From: Leishmania donovani
Lineage: Eukaryota > Euglenozoa > Kinetoplastea > Trypanosomatida > Trypanosomatidae
Assembly: GCF_000227135.1 (NCBI RefSeq)
Contig: NC_018263.1
Location: forward strand, 1,765,367 to 1,829,366
Length of the DNA stretch: 64,000 bases
Direction of reading: 5' to 3'
Part shown: positions 30,891 through 41,573 of the stretch, piece after piece
Layout of the letters: every line of letters begins with the position of its first letter
Position numbering within the stretch: position 1 is the first letter of the stretch
The notes under the pieces: generated by a model
What the model was told of the DNA's origin: nothing
What the model saw: only the letters and a program-made list of their open reading frames with translations
The model's database searches: none
Program-made: the position numbers and the translations under genes

Positions 30891-32645
30891 ATGCCGCAAC
30901 CAGCCTCTAGTCACGCCTTAGAGCGTGAGCAGCTGGCGAGTGTGGTGCGCAAGCTGGTGATCGATGCCGACGAGTTTTTTGCCCAGCAGCAGAAAACGCT
31001 GCAGCTGTCCTATGCCGAACTAAACAGCCGTATCGAGCAGCTGCGAATGCGTGTGCTGCAGCAGCAACTGCAGCTGAGCCCGATGCACACGGCGAATGGC
31101 GGATACAGTAACATGAACCCGTCTCTCTTTTCAGCGCTGCACAACATCCCGAACGCGGATCTACTGGGCCTCTCCGGGTCTAACGTCGGCATGGTCGGCG
31201 GTGTCGCGACAACGCCAAATGCTGCCAATGCTATGAACGCCACACCGATGCGTCCGAAGACCGGTGGCGCGACTCGGTCGTTGATGGGCAGCCTGAACGG
31301 ACCCAACGCGGTGCTGGGCATGAGTGAGGCATTATCAGAGAGCGCGCGCTCTAACGGTGCGCTTGGTGGTTATCTGAGCACGGCTCTGAACGGCAACAAC
31401 GCAGCAACGGCAGGTCCGGGGTCACTGCGCTCCTACAAGGCGGATGCCGTAACGCCACCGAAGAAGCAGCTGGCCCTCTCGCAGCCAACGAACAAGAGCC
31501 CTAGCATGCCCTCGCCGCACTTGGCAGGTGGGCTGAACGCAATGTCCGTCATAGACGACGCCATCAGCGGAGAGTTTTTCTCAACGGCACCGAACAACAA
31601 CAACCGCAGCCACCACGACTCGCTGATGGCGTCTCCACAGGCTACACAGAAGCTCTCGCTGGTCGAGCTTATTGAACGCTTCAACATGTCGTCTGCCCCC
31701 GTGAACACGACCTCTTCCTCTGCCTTCAACTTCGACTCGCTCTATGAGCAACTCACCGGCGGCGGTGGTGCAGAGGAGTTGTCGCAGAGTCCGATGGATT
31801 ACACGGAGAAGGCACCGAACTTGATTCCGACCGGCCAGCCAGATAACGCTCAGGCGTCGCCATGCGACCGCCACCATGACAACGGCGGCGACCCGTCGCC
31901 GGACGCGAACGGCATCAGCGGTGGTGCCATGGCGAAGAATAGCATTCCTATCGATACGCTGCGCGCCTTGCACGACCAGCATTTGACGACCAGCGTGCGT
32001 GTCGCTTACGAGCGGGGGCGCCCGAAGGTCTTGAAGATTCTTGGTGGCGCGGCCGACACTCCTGGGAGGCTTGGCATTGACCCCCGCAGCAGCTGCGAGG
32101 TGCTCGTGGAGTTTAAACGGAATCGGGTTCTCCAGTACGAATCACATGAGTACGTTGCGCCGGGCAGCTACGTCATTGTCGGCGGCGACCGCGGTGAGGA
32201 CCTGGGTCTCGTCGTTTACGTCTGGTGCGAGGTGGCGCAGGAAGGAAACGGCCACGGGCACGCAGGCGGTGGCGCCGGTGCGTTGGACAAGACTGCCTCT
32301 GCGTCTCGCAAGCGCCAGGTGGTCGGCGTTGGCCTGACAGACAGCAAACTGCCGCGCAGCATCGGAGTGGGCAACGGCACTGTCTTGCGACTGGCATCGG
32401 AGACAGACGTGCAGCAGTTACTCGGCACCCAGGCGGAACTGGAGCGCCGCGCCATTGACGTGTGTGCTCAGCTGGTGCTCGACCACTCTCTGCCAATGGT
32501 GATTGTCGACGCTGAGTACCAGTTTGACAAGAAGAAGCTGACGTTCTTCTACGAGGCTCAGCAGCGGATGGACTTCCGAGAACTGGTGCGCCACCTATAC
32601 AAGACGTTTCGTGCGCGTATTTGGATGGAGCTGGTAGACGCGTAA
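30891..32645 (+). CDS. PSP1 C-terminal-domain protein
   Basis: The 584-residue protein has a Gln/Leu-rich helical segment at about 30-65, a long Asn/Ser/Gly/Ala-rich disordered middle and a C-terminal PSP1 domain at about 400-584. Diagnostic stretches are SYVIVGGDRGEDLGLVVYV, LPMVIVDAEYQFDKKKLTFF and MDFRELVRHLYKTFRARIW. The domain is found in yeast Psp1, bacterial YaaT/RicT and several trypanosomatid RNA-regulatory proteins. Its biochemical role here is unknown; RNA-related regulation is an inference. The chosen ATG is the first after the splice acceptor and precedes the helical N-terminus. Confidence 0.88.
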   Translation: MPQPASSHALEREQLASVVRKLVIDADEFFAQQQKTLQLSYAELNSRIEQLRMRVLQQQLQLSPMHTANGGYSNMNPSLFSALHNIPNADLLGLSGSNVGMVGGVATTPNAANAMNATPMRPKTGGATRSLMGSLNGPNAVLGMSEALSESARSNGALGGYLSTALNGNNAATAGPGSLRSYKADAVTPPKKQLALSQPTNKSPSMPSPHLAGGLNAMSVIDDAISGEFFSTAPNNNNRSHHDSLMASPQATQKLSLVELIERFNMSSAPVNTTSSSAFNFDSLYEQLTGGGGAEELSQSPMDYTEKAPNLIPTGQPDNAQASPCDRHHDNGGDPSPDANGISGGAMAKNSIPIDTLRALHDQHLTTSVRVAYERGRPKVLKILGGAADTPGRLGIDPRSSCEVLVEFKRNRVLQYESHEYVAPGSYVIVGGDRGEDLGLVVYVWCEVAQEGNGHGHAGGGAGALDKTASASRKRQVVGVGLTDSKLPRSIGVGNGTVLRLASETDVQQLLGTQAELERRAIDVCAQLVLDHSLPMVIVDAEYQFDKKKLTFFYEAQQRMDFRELVRHLYKTFRARIWMELVDA

Positions 32646-34456
32646 AGCAGCTGCAATGCGATGCTTTTCCTCGCCCAGGGGCATGAGCACAAGCGATGCG
32701 TTTTTGTTTTCTCGCTCGCGCTTGTGCGATCGATATGTGCCCGCGCGTCGTGTCACGCGTGTTGCGTATCGGCGCGTATGTGCGTCGACCCACCGAGGTT
32801 TCTTCACTTTCCCTTTATAGATGTCACTGTTTACTTTTTGTGTGTTTTGTTTTGACTACATTTCTTCCTTACAAAGCCGACACACCCAAGCCCGGGAAAA
32901 AGCGGCAGCAAGTAAAGTAACGAGACGGAGAAACGGAGGCGAACTTGTGGGGTGTTAAGAGGTCCTCCGACAGGGAGCTTCTTTTTCTTTCCTTTGCCCG
33001 TTGCAGTGGTCAAGGTGGGAGAGAGAAAACAGATGAAGATCAACCAAAACCAGGAGAAAAAAAAAGAATAAGTAAAAAAACAACAAAGGAAAAGAAAGGA
33101 AAAAAAAAAAAGAAACACCGCCAAATAAACGAAAGCGACAGGAACGGATTGCACGCGTAATCTCGTAATTCATGGTGCGGGATTTATTATTATTATTTTT
33201 TTTTTCGGTCTTGCATATAGGCACCGTTAGGGGATAAGAGAGGAGAGGGCTGGAGGAGGGGGCGACTGATTCTTGCGAGACATGTGGATCGCTAGCAAAT
33301 GAGAGATCTGCGCGATTTTCGAAGCTGTCTTAGCTTTTCCATGCTGCGACGCGACGCGGCTGCCATGTGCTGATCAAAGAGAGTAAAGCATTCAAAAGGG
33401 AAGCCGCGTCAAGCTGCATCGGCTTCCGCACTACCCCCTCCCCTTCCCGTCTGCATCTTAGGTGCGTCAGCCGGAAGCGGTAGAAAGGGGGGGGGAGCGG
33501 ATTTCAGGTAAGAAGCCGTATGCTCTCCGTCCAGAACGGGCATCAAAGATGAAGAGCTTCGATAACCTTCAGCGAGCATGGATGCGCGCATCTCCGCATG
33601 GCGACCATTTGGATGTTTTTCCAACCTTGTTCTTCGTGATTCGTGTGAAAAGTCATTCTTTTCGGTGAAGGAGACGTCCCCAAACCACACAAGCGTTTTT
33701 CCCCCTTTCACTCTTGCTTTGGTCGACCTTCGCTTCGTGATCGTTGGGCGTCTTCGCGTACTGGTGCTGCTGTTCCCCTCGGTAGGGTTCGTGCCAGCAT
33801 CTCATTTGTTGCCTACCGCTGTCCTCTTCCCCCCTTCTTTACCCCCCTCTCGGTTCGCTTTCTTGGTGTCCCCCTCGACCGTTTTTGTCACGCTCTACCC
33901 ATCTTTCTCCCCGTCAGATTATTTTTCTCGCTTTCGACTATGAATTGTGCGGCTTGCCCTCACTCCTCTTCGTGTTTTACGACTCTTACTGCGACCTTGG
34001 TGTGAATGCCCCCGCCACGATCTGGGCCACTCAACAGCACATGTGTTGATCTCTCGTTTTTCTCCATCTCCCCTTCTTGCGTCCCTGTCGCTCCTTCAGC
34101 TAGACTCTCTTATGTTGCCGCTTTCTCTTTTTTTTTCGGTAGACATGCGCAATGGGCGGCCACCGCGGCGACTAGCGATCTCCCGTTCACGGCCACTATC
34201 ACTGCTTCTGTATGTGCAGTGTAGCGCATGTGCACTTTTTTGGCGACGTGCTCAGCCCCCTCTTTTTTTTTGTGCCTTTGTGTTTCCATTTCTGTTATCT
34301 TTGTCTACCCCATCCCTGCGCTCTCCTCCGTTCTCTTCGTCTCCAACCTCCATGCTTATGCCACACGATAGTGCCAGCACCTTCTTCTTTTTCTTCTCTT
34401 TCTTCGCCGCGTCTTTCACGCTTATGTATTTTTGAAGGGATTGCCAGTTTCTCAGG
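32646..34456. other. Intergenic region after the PSP1-domain gene, no gene seen
   Basis: Contains an A-rich block at about 33056-33115 and T/C-rich stretches. ORFs are compositional. Confidence 0.5.
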
Positions 34457-35037
34457 GCAGCGGCACACACCTCAGTGCGTGGTAGGCACACAGCCCCGAG
34501 CCGCAGGCTTTCTGGGAAGGATGCCATGCAGACCCCCTCCTCCCTCGATCCCCCTGCCAAATGCCGGGCCACTTGTGGTGGTGACAGGGTCACGCACCCT
34601 ACGCCGTGGGGAGCTGGGAGCGATGCATCGCTGCTCATGTCGTCGGTGAGGCTCTGGACGGTGTTGTGTGGGAGCGACATGCGACAGTGAGCACGCTTGT
34701 GCCATCCATATGATAGGCAAAGTGTCAGCGTGGCTCGAACGTGCATCCTACCCGGCCCTCGCACTGCCCACCGTCGTGGTTAGCCTGAGCCGCCCCACAG
34801 GGGATGCAGCAGGGGTGGCGACCCTCGCGATGGGAGGGCGTCTGTGCGGTGGGTGGGTCGAGTGTGAGGCAGGGGCCCTGCTGCGAGATGGCTGAGTCGG
34901 TGCACTGCTGTAACGTGTGTGCCGTGACGGGGGGAGGGGGGGGTGCTTCGTACCGCGCGGATAGGCCTGTGACGGACCGGGAACTGGTGGTAGAGCGGCG
35001 TTTGAGCTCATGGCTTGCCGTGGAGGGGGCACGCTGA
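34457..35037 (+). mobile_element. SIDER2-like retroposon, copy 2 (complete)
   Basis: Ungapped copy, about 581 bp, nearly identical to 23297-23871. The differences I noticed are one extra G near 34487 and a C/T change near 34951. It ends ACGCTGA followed by GCAAAGAAA. Clear target-site duplications were not seen. Confidence 0.78.
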
Positions 35038-35555
35038 GCAAAGAAATTCGTCTATGCGACGCATTGTTGAAACGGGTCTTTTATCTAGTGGTGCTGCTGT
35101 TTCTTTTTCCTCATTTTTTGCGTGTTCGGACTCTCTTGGGTGCTGTCTGGAGGATCTACGAGACTTGTTGACGTCTTTTGTACTCCAGGTCTACTTCAAA
35201 TGGTGTTGCAGTCGTTGGGTCGACCTCTTCCGAGTGTGACGTTTTTTCTTTTGCTAGTCAGGGTGGTGGTGGTCGCGGGGCGAGCGAGAACCTTTTTTTT
35301 ACTTGCGTGAATCTGTATGTGTGTGTTAGTGTGCGACTCCGCCGCTCACTCTCCTGTTTTTTTTTTTTCGTCGTCGTTGTCCGTCTTCTACGCCGCATCT
35401 GGGAAGACTTTTGCGTTTTCCTTTTTCTGTTTTTTTTTTTCATTTCTCGTGGTGTGCGTTGAATATGCTGGTGTGCTGCGTCCTGCCGACCGTCTATGAG
35501 CGCCGTGCGCTTTCGCATTGGACGCGAGACGCAAGGCGAAAAGGGATCCAGAAGT

Positions 35556-35608
35556 ACATATATCTCTCTCTCTATATATAGATATCTATCTATATATAGA
35601 TATATATG
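35556..35608. repeat. Compound CT/TA microsatellite with self-complementary ends
   Basis: Alternating CT, TA and GATA units. Much of it is palindromic and could fold into a cruciform or hairpin. Confidence 0.8.
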
Positions 35609-36300
35609 CATAGGAAACGCCACAGATCATGGAGTGAATGGGTGGCCTTACAAAAAAAAAACAAAAAGAAGTGGCGAAGGTGATAAGGAAGGAGCTTTAA
35701 GAGGACACCTTGCGTTGTTGTATAAGTGGAGTGCGTGCTGATGTCTGTTTTTCTCTCTCCCCCACTTCTCTCTCCTGAGCCGCTGGAGCTGTGCGCACGG
35801 TGTGAAATCTACTGAGTTCCATGTCCTGTTCGTCTCTTTTTTTTTTCTTGATCGTTTTTGCTTCGGATTTTTTTTCGTGCGTGTTAATGTGGCTCCTTGT
35901 TTTTTGTGTGTGAGATTTTTTTGTATGTGTGTCTGTTACAAAGAAGGCTACTAAAACAAACCTCACCTATACCACCCCAACACGCTCAAAAACAACAGCA
36001 ACAACGACAACGAAAAAAAAGGCGCCGGCCATCTGGGGTGCAGTCGGTGAGACGCCTTGACTTGAAGCTCAGTGCTTGTGACCCGCCGTGCCTTAAATGC
36101 AAGTGACTCGCTCTCTGATGAAGATAGAGACAGATAGAGAAGCCGTGCGCTTCTGGTCGCAGCACAAGCAATGATGAGGCACTGACTCGTATCGCAGATC
36201 CGCGAAAGTCAGACAAGTGTTGCACACTGCAGTAGTTTTCCATCCTGATGCGGTCACTGCCGTTGTCAATCATGGCTGCAGTGGCCAGACAAGGATCTCA

Positions 36301-36327
36301 CCATCACTCCCCTATCCTCCATTTCAG
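36301..36327 (+). promoter_or_regulatory. Predicted trans-splice acceptor, hypothetical gene at 36.4 kb
   Basis: A CT-rich tract ends in TTTCAG (AG 36326-36327). The first ATG after it (36338) is followed at once by TAA; the next ATG is the chosen start. Confidence 0.6.
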
Positions 36328-36442
36328 AAGTGCTTGTATGTAACGAATTGCTTCCGGCGTATTTCTGCCCAGAGTCATCCCTACTTTGTGCCGCTCCGCA
36401 CGCCACCCCCTGGAGGAGACTCACGCCTCGGGACAGGAAACC

Positions 36443-37417
36443 ATGTCCATGTCCGCATGTAGAGTGACTCCTTTTTCGGCGGGCCTGCAGTTTACGAGGA
36501 AAGACGTCCACGAACCTCCTGCAGATACTGCTGTCGATAATAAAAGCGGCGTATCTGATGGAGAGCCTCAAGCGGCCGGTAGAACACCAGTGAGGGAAGA
36601 GGCTCGCTGCTTTGAGTCGGAGGAAGAGCGACTCCTGTGGAAAGCCGCCAGGCTGCGCCACAGCATCGAAACGGACTTGGTGCCACGACAAGAGTTGGCC
36701 GAGCGCGCCCTTCGACACGGTCGTCGGCAACTTGTGAAGCTACAGCGCCTCTCGCCGAGTGCGGCTTTCCTGACGTTCCGACAGAAGTGTGCCGCGTGGT
36801 GTGATCGGCTGCGCCTCTTCGAAGAGCTTGTGGTGCGCACTATGTTGAGGGAAGCTGTGGACGGCGCCGCACGAAGTGGCGATGTGAAGGCACCTGCCCG
36901 ATGGCGGAAGTCGAATCAATGGCCGGCCATCACCAATTTTCTGGAGTTGCAGTTGCATTTGTGTTTCGCAGTCAAGGGCAGCGCTGCGGTAGAAGCCTCT
37001 TCGCCAGAGCAGTCGAGCCGCGAGAACTCTGCGGTTTACCGACATCTGGCCGCGATCTGGGCAGCGCAGCAAGAGCGTCTTCTGACATGTGACCTTCTTC
37101 ATCGCTATTACACATTAAGGGACATTTTGCATGGCTGGGGAAATGCCTGGCACGTGAGGGCGTCTTGTGCTGACGACGGCGACAACGTCAGCTCCACTGC
37201 ACGCAGTCGTCTGCCACATGAGCCGGACGGCTCATGCATCTGCCCGTTCACCGCGTGGGAGAGTCTCTCTGAAGTGGATCGACTCACAAGCTACTCAAAA
37301 ATATGCTCCCACCACCTCACCGAAGACGTGGTGGAGTGCTTGGAGGCGCTCATGTTCACGCACTTTGCGGACGTGTGGTGCCATGTCGAGTCCGTCACGA
37401 GCGGTGTAAGCACGTAG
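36443..37417 (+). CDS. Hypothetical protein, 324 residues
   Basis: The family is not recognised. The protein is mostly helical, rich in Arg and Glu, with a charged segment at about 50-110 (FESEEERLLWKAARL and following) that could form a coiled coil. The C-terminal third contains several Cys and His (SCICPF, ICSHHL), but no classical zinc-finger spacing is evident. There is no signal peptide or transmembrane segment. GC-rich third positions and a good splice acceptor support it as a real gene. A start-stop uORF (ATG TAA at 36338-36343) lies in its predicted leader, in frame with the gene. Confidence 0.8.
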   Translation: MSMSACRVTPFSAGLQFTRKDVHEPPADTAVDNKSGVSDGEPQAAGRTPVREEARCFESEEERLLWKAARLRHSIETDLVPRQELAERALRHGRRQLVKLQRLSPSAAFLTFRQKCAAWCDRLRLFEELVVRTMLREAVDGAARSGDVKAPARWRKSNQWPAITNFLELQLHLCFAVKGSAAVEASSPEQSSRENSAVYRHLAAIWAAQQERLLTCDLLHRYYTLRDILHGWGNAWHVRASCADDGDNVSSTARSRLPHEPDGSCICPFTAWESLSEVDRLTSYSKICSHHLTEDVVECLEALMFTHFADVWCHVESVTSGVST

Positions 37418-38328
37418 TCGAACGTATCTGCGGTGCGGCTGCATGTCGATGATGATCTCCGAGCATTTCCGTTTCGAAGTCAACCCTCATCGCTTCACAA
37501 ATGGCCGTGCATCCGCCCCCTCACCCTCTCTTCTGTCTTGCCTCTGGTACCGAGAGCGTACCTTCCCTTCGCGAGAATGCCGCTGTGCTGACTCTCATCC
37601 ATCTCCGCCAACTACCGCTCATCTCTCGTGTTCTCTGTCCTTTGGGTCGAGACAATCATGTACTCAAGCGCCTTTGTGCCTTCCTGTCTCACCCTCGCTT
37701 CCCGCCCCTCTTACGCGCCTCCTCTCCGTTTCGAGCAGTGCTGTCGGTGTGCACGCGCGTCTGAACGGATGTGCGCGTGCGCTTGACCATTGCGAAACCC
37801 TGGGGTAGCAGCCAAGGCGATGGGCGCGTTTAGTGTGCGGGTGCTGCACTGGACTGCTAGTGGACAACGATGTTCAAATCGAAATCGGAAAAGAGAAGCG
37901 ACGGACAGGACTTATGGGAGGGGCACATCCTTCTAGGGCGTACGAACAGGTAGACACGTGCTGACAGACCTATGCGACCGCTTTGCTCTCGTCGAGAGTG
38001 CTCGTGATCCATCCGAGACGTGGCGCGCCTCCGAGCGAGGCCGCTCCGGCTACCTCGGGCATCACTCCTTCGCCATATGACCCCACACGCTCTCGTGTTC
38101 CACCTCTCCTTTCCGTGCTATCCTCTTGTTTTTCTATACGTGTTCGTGTGTCGTACGTCTAGACGGCTGGTGCACAGAGCGCATTGATCACCGTCGGCCG
38201 CTTCTTCTGGCGTGCATGTTTGTGTCTTCCTGAGGGGTCGTGCCGCCTGGACTCACAGATTTTTTTAATATATTGTTTTTATTTTTTGATAGTCTCTGTC
38301 GTTTTGTTTCCTCGCCTTCTCGGGCTCA
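37418..38328. other. Intergenic region, no gene seen
   Basis: Pyrimidine-rich spacer; the T-rich tract at its end serves the Utp18-like gene. Confidence 0.5.
38261..38292 (+). promoter_or_regulatory. Predicted trans-splice acceptor, Utp18-like gene
   Basis: A T/A-rich tract ends in GATAG (AG 38291-38292). No further AG or ATG occurs before the start at 38329. Confidence 0.5.
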
Positions 38329-39687
38329 ATGTCCGATTCGGAGGCGCCGTGTCAGGACGGGCTAGCTGCTGCCACGTGCAAGAAACCACCGCAGCGTGCC
38401 TGGGTGGACGACGAGGATGTACCAGTGGAGCAGGAGACGCCGGCGTTCTTCAAGGAGAGTCACGTCAAACCGGCGTGGGCACTTAGCGACACGACACGCG
38501 CAGACAAGGACCAGTCCGACTCTCACGAAGGCGCCGTTCCGGGCTACCGGCGCTCCGCGGAGGCGCTGGCTCGCAAACGCTTCCGCAGCGACGATCTCGA
38601 CACCTTGCTGTCGCGCAAAGAGCCACTCCTGTCGTCAAAACACGACCGACCTCACAGTGCTGTGCCGGCAGTGCTCTCGTTGCTGCCCCTTCCTCGTGAC
38701 TCGGCACGCACGATTCACTGGCATCGTAACGGCCAGCTGGCAGTCGTTGGCGGCAACCAGCACATCTACACTTTCCACGCCGCCGGTGGGTTCGTGGAGC
38801 AGCTCTCCAAGGTACACGTTAACAAAAGGATAGAAACGACGGCGCTCTCCGAGAATGGTGAGGAGGTGCTCATCGCAGCGCATGAAGCGTACGCGCCCCA
38901 GCTGCTGAACATTGCCACAGAACAGTTGACCACGCTGGCATTCCTCGACACCCGCGATACTGCGGTGCATCGGAACGGCCGACGCGACAACACGCGAGAT
39001 GAGTTCTTTGTCTCGAAGCTGGTTTGCAGGCCGAACGACCCCGTGAGTCGCGGCGTGGCGATGGCGCGCGGCTCTTCGGTGACGCTCGCCTCGCTCTCCT
39101 CCGGCAGCGTCCTTAGCCACATCACTGCCGACACGGCAGTCGTGGATGTCACCTTTCTCTCCTCGACAGAGCTGGCCATCGCGACCAACAACAAGGTTCT
39201 ACTCTACGACGTACGCAAGCTCAGTCGTTTCACCCGCGAGTTGACGGACAACGCGGCACTCGACATTACAACTTGCGGCTTCTCAGCTTCTCGTTCATCA
39301 GGTGCGTGTGAACGCGCCATGGCGATTGGCTCTGCAAGTGGTGTGGTGAGTGTCTACGACAGCGCTACGCTGCGCTCGGCAGCGGCGGCGGCGGCCTCGG
39401 TGGCGGCAGGATCACGGCCGAAACTGCTCCGCGAGTTGAAGCAGCTCGTGACCCCAATCTCATGCCTATGCTTCGGCGAAGACAGCCAGGGCGACTCGGT
39501 GCTGGCCTTTGCGACACGCGGGCAGAAGGGCGGCTTCCGTCTCGCACGGATGCCGGAATTGAACGTGGTGCCGTCCTTTCCAGCCGTCTCGACACGGCAC
39601 GGCTTCGTGCAGAGCATGACCATCGCACCAACAGTGCCGATCCTCTCTGTCGGTGAGCGTCAGAAAGTAACGAATTACGCGCTTTAG
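38329..39687 (+). CDS. UTP18: Utp18-like WD-repeat protein of the small-subunit processome
   Basis: The 452-residue protein has an N-terminal acidic region with AWVDDED, a basic KRFRSDDLDTLLS segment and a degenerate beta-propeller from about residue 115 to the end. The first blade (IHWHRNGQLAVVGG and HIYTFHAAGG) and the order of features match the yeast Utp18/UTP18 family, a subunit of the U3 snoRNP/UtpB complex in 18S rRNA processing in the nucleolus. WD signatures are weak, so another divergent WD protein remains possible. It begins directly at the first ATG after the splice acceptor. Confidence 0.72.
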   Translation: MSDSEAPCQDGLAAATCKKPPQRAWVDDEDVPVEQETPAFFKESHVKPAWALSDTTRADKDQSDSHEGAVPGYRRSAEALARKRFRSDDLDTLLSRKEPLLSSKHDRPHSAVPAVLSLLPLPRDSARTIHWHRNGQLAVVGGNQHIYTFHAAGGFVEQLSKVHVNKRIETTALSENGEEVLIAAHEAYAPQLLNIATEQLTTLAFLDTRDTAVHRNGRRDNTRDEFFVSKLVCRPNDPVSRGVAMARGSSVTLASLSSGSVLSHITADTAVVDVTFLSSTELAIATNNKVLLYDVRKLSRFTRELTDNAALDITTCGFSASRSSGACERAMAIGSASGVVSVYDSATLRSAAAAAASVAAGSRPKLLRELKQLVTPISCLCFGEDSQGDSVLAFATRGQKGGFRLARMPELNVVPSFPAVSTRHGFVQSMTIAPTVPILSVGERQKVTNYAL

Positions 39688-41573
39688 CTCAGAGTGGAAG
39701 CACAAGAGGCGCGCCGGTCACCCGAAAGAGGAAGGCAGATCTCTGTTTGATTGCGATGCTATCGATGAGACCCGACGGGTGAGAAGTGCACGGAAGCACC
39801 GCGACCGCGGGTGAGTAGAGAACGCGCACGTGGCCATGCAGAGAGCTCTCTTTTCCCCCTTTCTCTTTTTGGCTGCACGCCGCGCTTTCAAAGTTCATGG
39901 GTGACTCTCATCCTCCATCGCCCTCTGTGGCCGTCATAAAACGGCTGGCCGCAACGAAAAAAAAAAAAACAACAACCAAAAAAAAAAGAGTATCCTTCAT
40001 CTTTCGGCAGCGCCCCTGTTTCACGATGTTTACACACGTGACAAGCGGGTGTCTTTTGCTGTTGCTGTTCGTGTTTGAGGTAAAGAAGAAGTCTCACGGC
40101 GTCGTCTGCACGGGATGCATGATGGGGTAGGTTTGAGCTGTCCAGTACGTTTGGCACACGATGAAAAAAAAAAGACGGGATAGTGCTATGCAGCGGTACC
40201 GCTCCCCCTCTTTCCTAAAAGCTTCTGTTTTTCTTCTCGTGTAATTGATCCTAAACCGCTAGAGAAAGAAAAGGGCGCCCCAATATGTCCGCACGCAATG
40301 CGAAACGGCTTCTGCGGGCATGATTCGGTCCCTGGGTTTGATGAGGTGAGTAGGTGCGTGTGCAGCGTGCATGACTGTCTTGATGTCCGCGTGCCACGCA
40401 ACGGAAGACGACGCTGCTGCTGACACATGGATGAGGCACCAAGTCGGTCACTCATACGTTTCACCGTGCATGTGGGCACCTTCTGTCAACGAGAACGAAG
40501 CAGCGACGAGTAGCCCAAAGCAGCTGCATACACTCACACAAAGACCATGCGCGACGCAGCATGCGAGCATTCTTATCATCCGCTCGTTCTCCTTGTCCGC
40601 TTTTCTTTTGTTCATGATGCGCACAACCCACCCACCAATGTTGTTGCAAGAACATTTTACGCAATCCTTTGCTCGGGAGAGGAGGGGAGCTTATTTGATA
40701 TTTCAACCTTACAGCGCTCACTCGTGCTGCGACTCTTGCCGGGCGCGCGCTTGGTTACGTCAACACACAAACGGCACACGCTCTCCTCGCGTGCGACACC
40801 GACTTGTTTTCGGTTTTCTTTGTGCCGTTGAGGGGAGGCGAACTACTCCTTCTCTCTCCCCTCACTGGCCTCCAGGGGAAGGTTGCTGCTCCTCTGACGG
40901 CGCCCTCCCCCTCTACCCCTCCCTCCCACAACGTCTCTTTCGCGTTTGCACCGTCCTCTGTGCCGGGGCTTGGGTGGCCGTTTCGTGCCTTGTCCGCGAT
41001 CTCTGCATTTCCCCTCATCTGTTTTCACCCTCTTTGTCGTAGGTTTTTTTTTTGTTGTTGTTGCTATTTTCGCGCTGCATCCGCCTCCGTCTCGCAGTAG
41101 CGTCCCCTCCGGCCCGTTCCTTGCTCTCGACTGCGTTTGAGCCTTTGTGTGTCTTCCACCCCTTCTCCTTCTCTTTTTCGCTTTTCTTCGCGTCGCTTCT
41201 CTCTCGGTCCCATCCCCTATCTCACTGCCACGACCGCCGCACACCGTCTAGCCAGACGGCACGAGGGATATCATAGTAAAGCGTTTCTACCGATTCATTC
41301 CCTTTTTCTCTCTCGCTCCTGTTTTGTGTCTGTGACGGCAGGGCGCAGGGCTTCGTTGCGCGCGCTACGGACGTGTGCGCTGCTGTTAGTGATTACTTCT
41401 CCTTTTTGCTGGTGCCGTGCAGACCGTGACAACGCAGTGCCCCTCGGGACGTCGGGCACCTTTTTTTTTTCGGGTCATTTTTGTGTTGTTGTTTGTTGTG
41501 TTCTGCCGCGGTTTACGTGTTGTGGATTAGCGCTCCTTACTGCATGTCTGCTTTAGTCTCGTGTAGCAATTAA
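39688..41573. other. Intergenic region before the PHD gene, no gene seen
   Basis: A-runs near 39957-39985 and 40163-40173; T/C-rich DNA from 40.8 to 41.5 kb. No coding signal. Confidence 0.5.
41461..41556 (+). promoter_or_regulatory. Predicted trans-splice acceptors, PHD/ePHD gene
   Basis: A T-run at about 41461-41470 and a T/G-rich stretch are followed by AGs at 41529-41530 and 41555-41556. Use of the first would include a nine-codon uORF starting at 41543; use of the second would exclude it. Confidence 0.45.

Larger units (their letters stand above)
35038..36442. other. Intergenic region before the hypothetical gene at 36.4 kb
   Basis: T-rich DNA with a compound CT/TA/GATA microsatellite at about 35556-35608 and A-runs near 35650. 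The splice acceptor for the next gene lies at 36301-36327. Confidence 0.5.
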
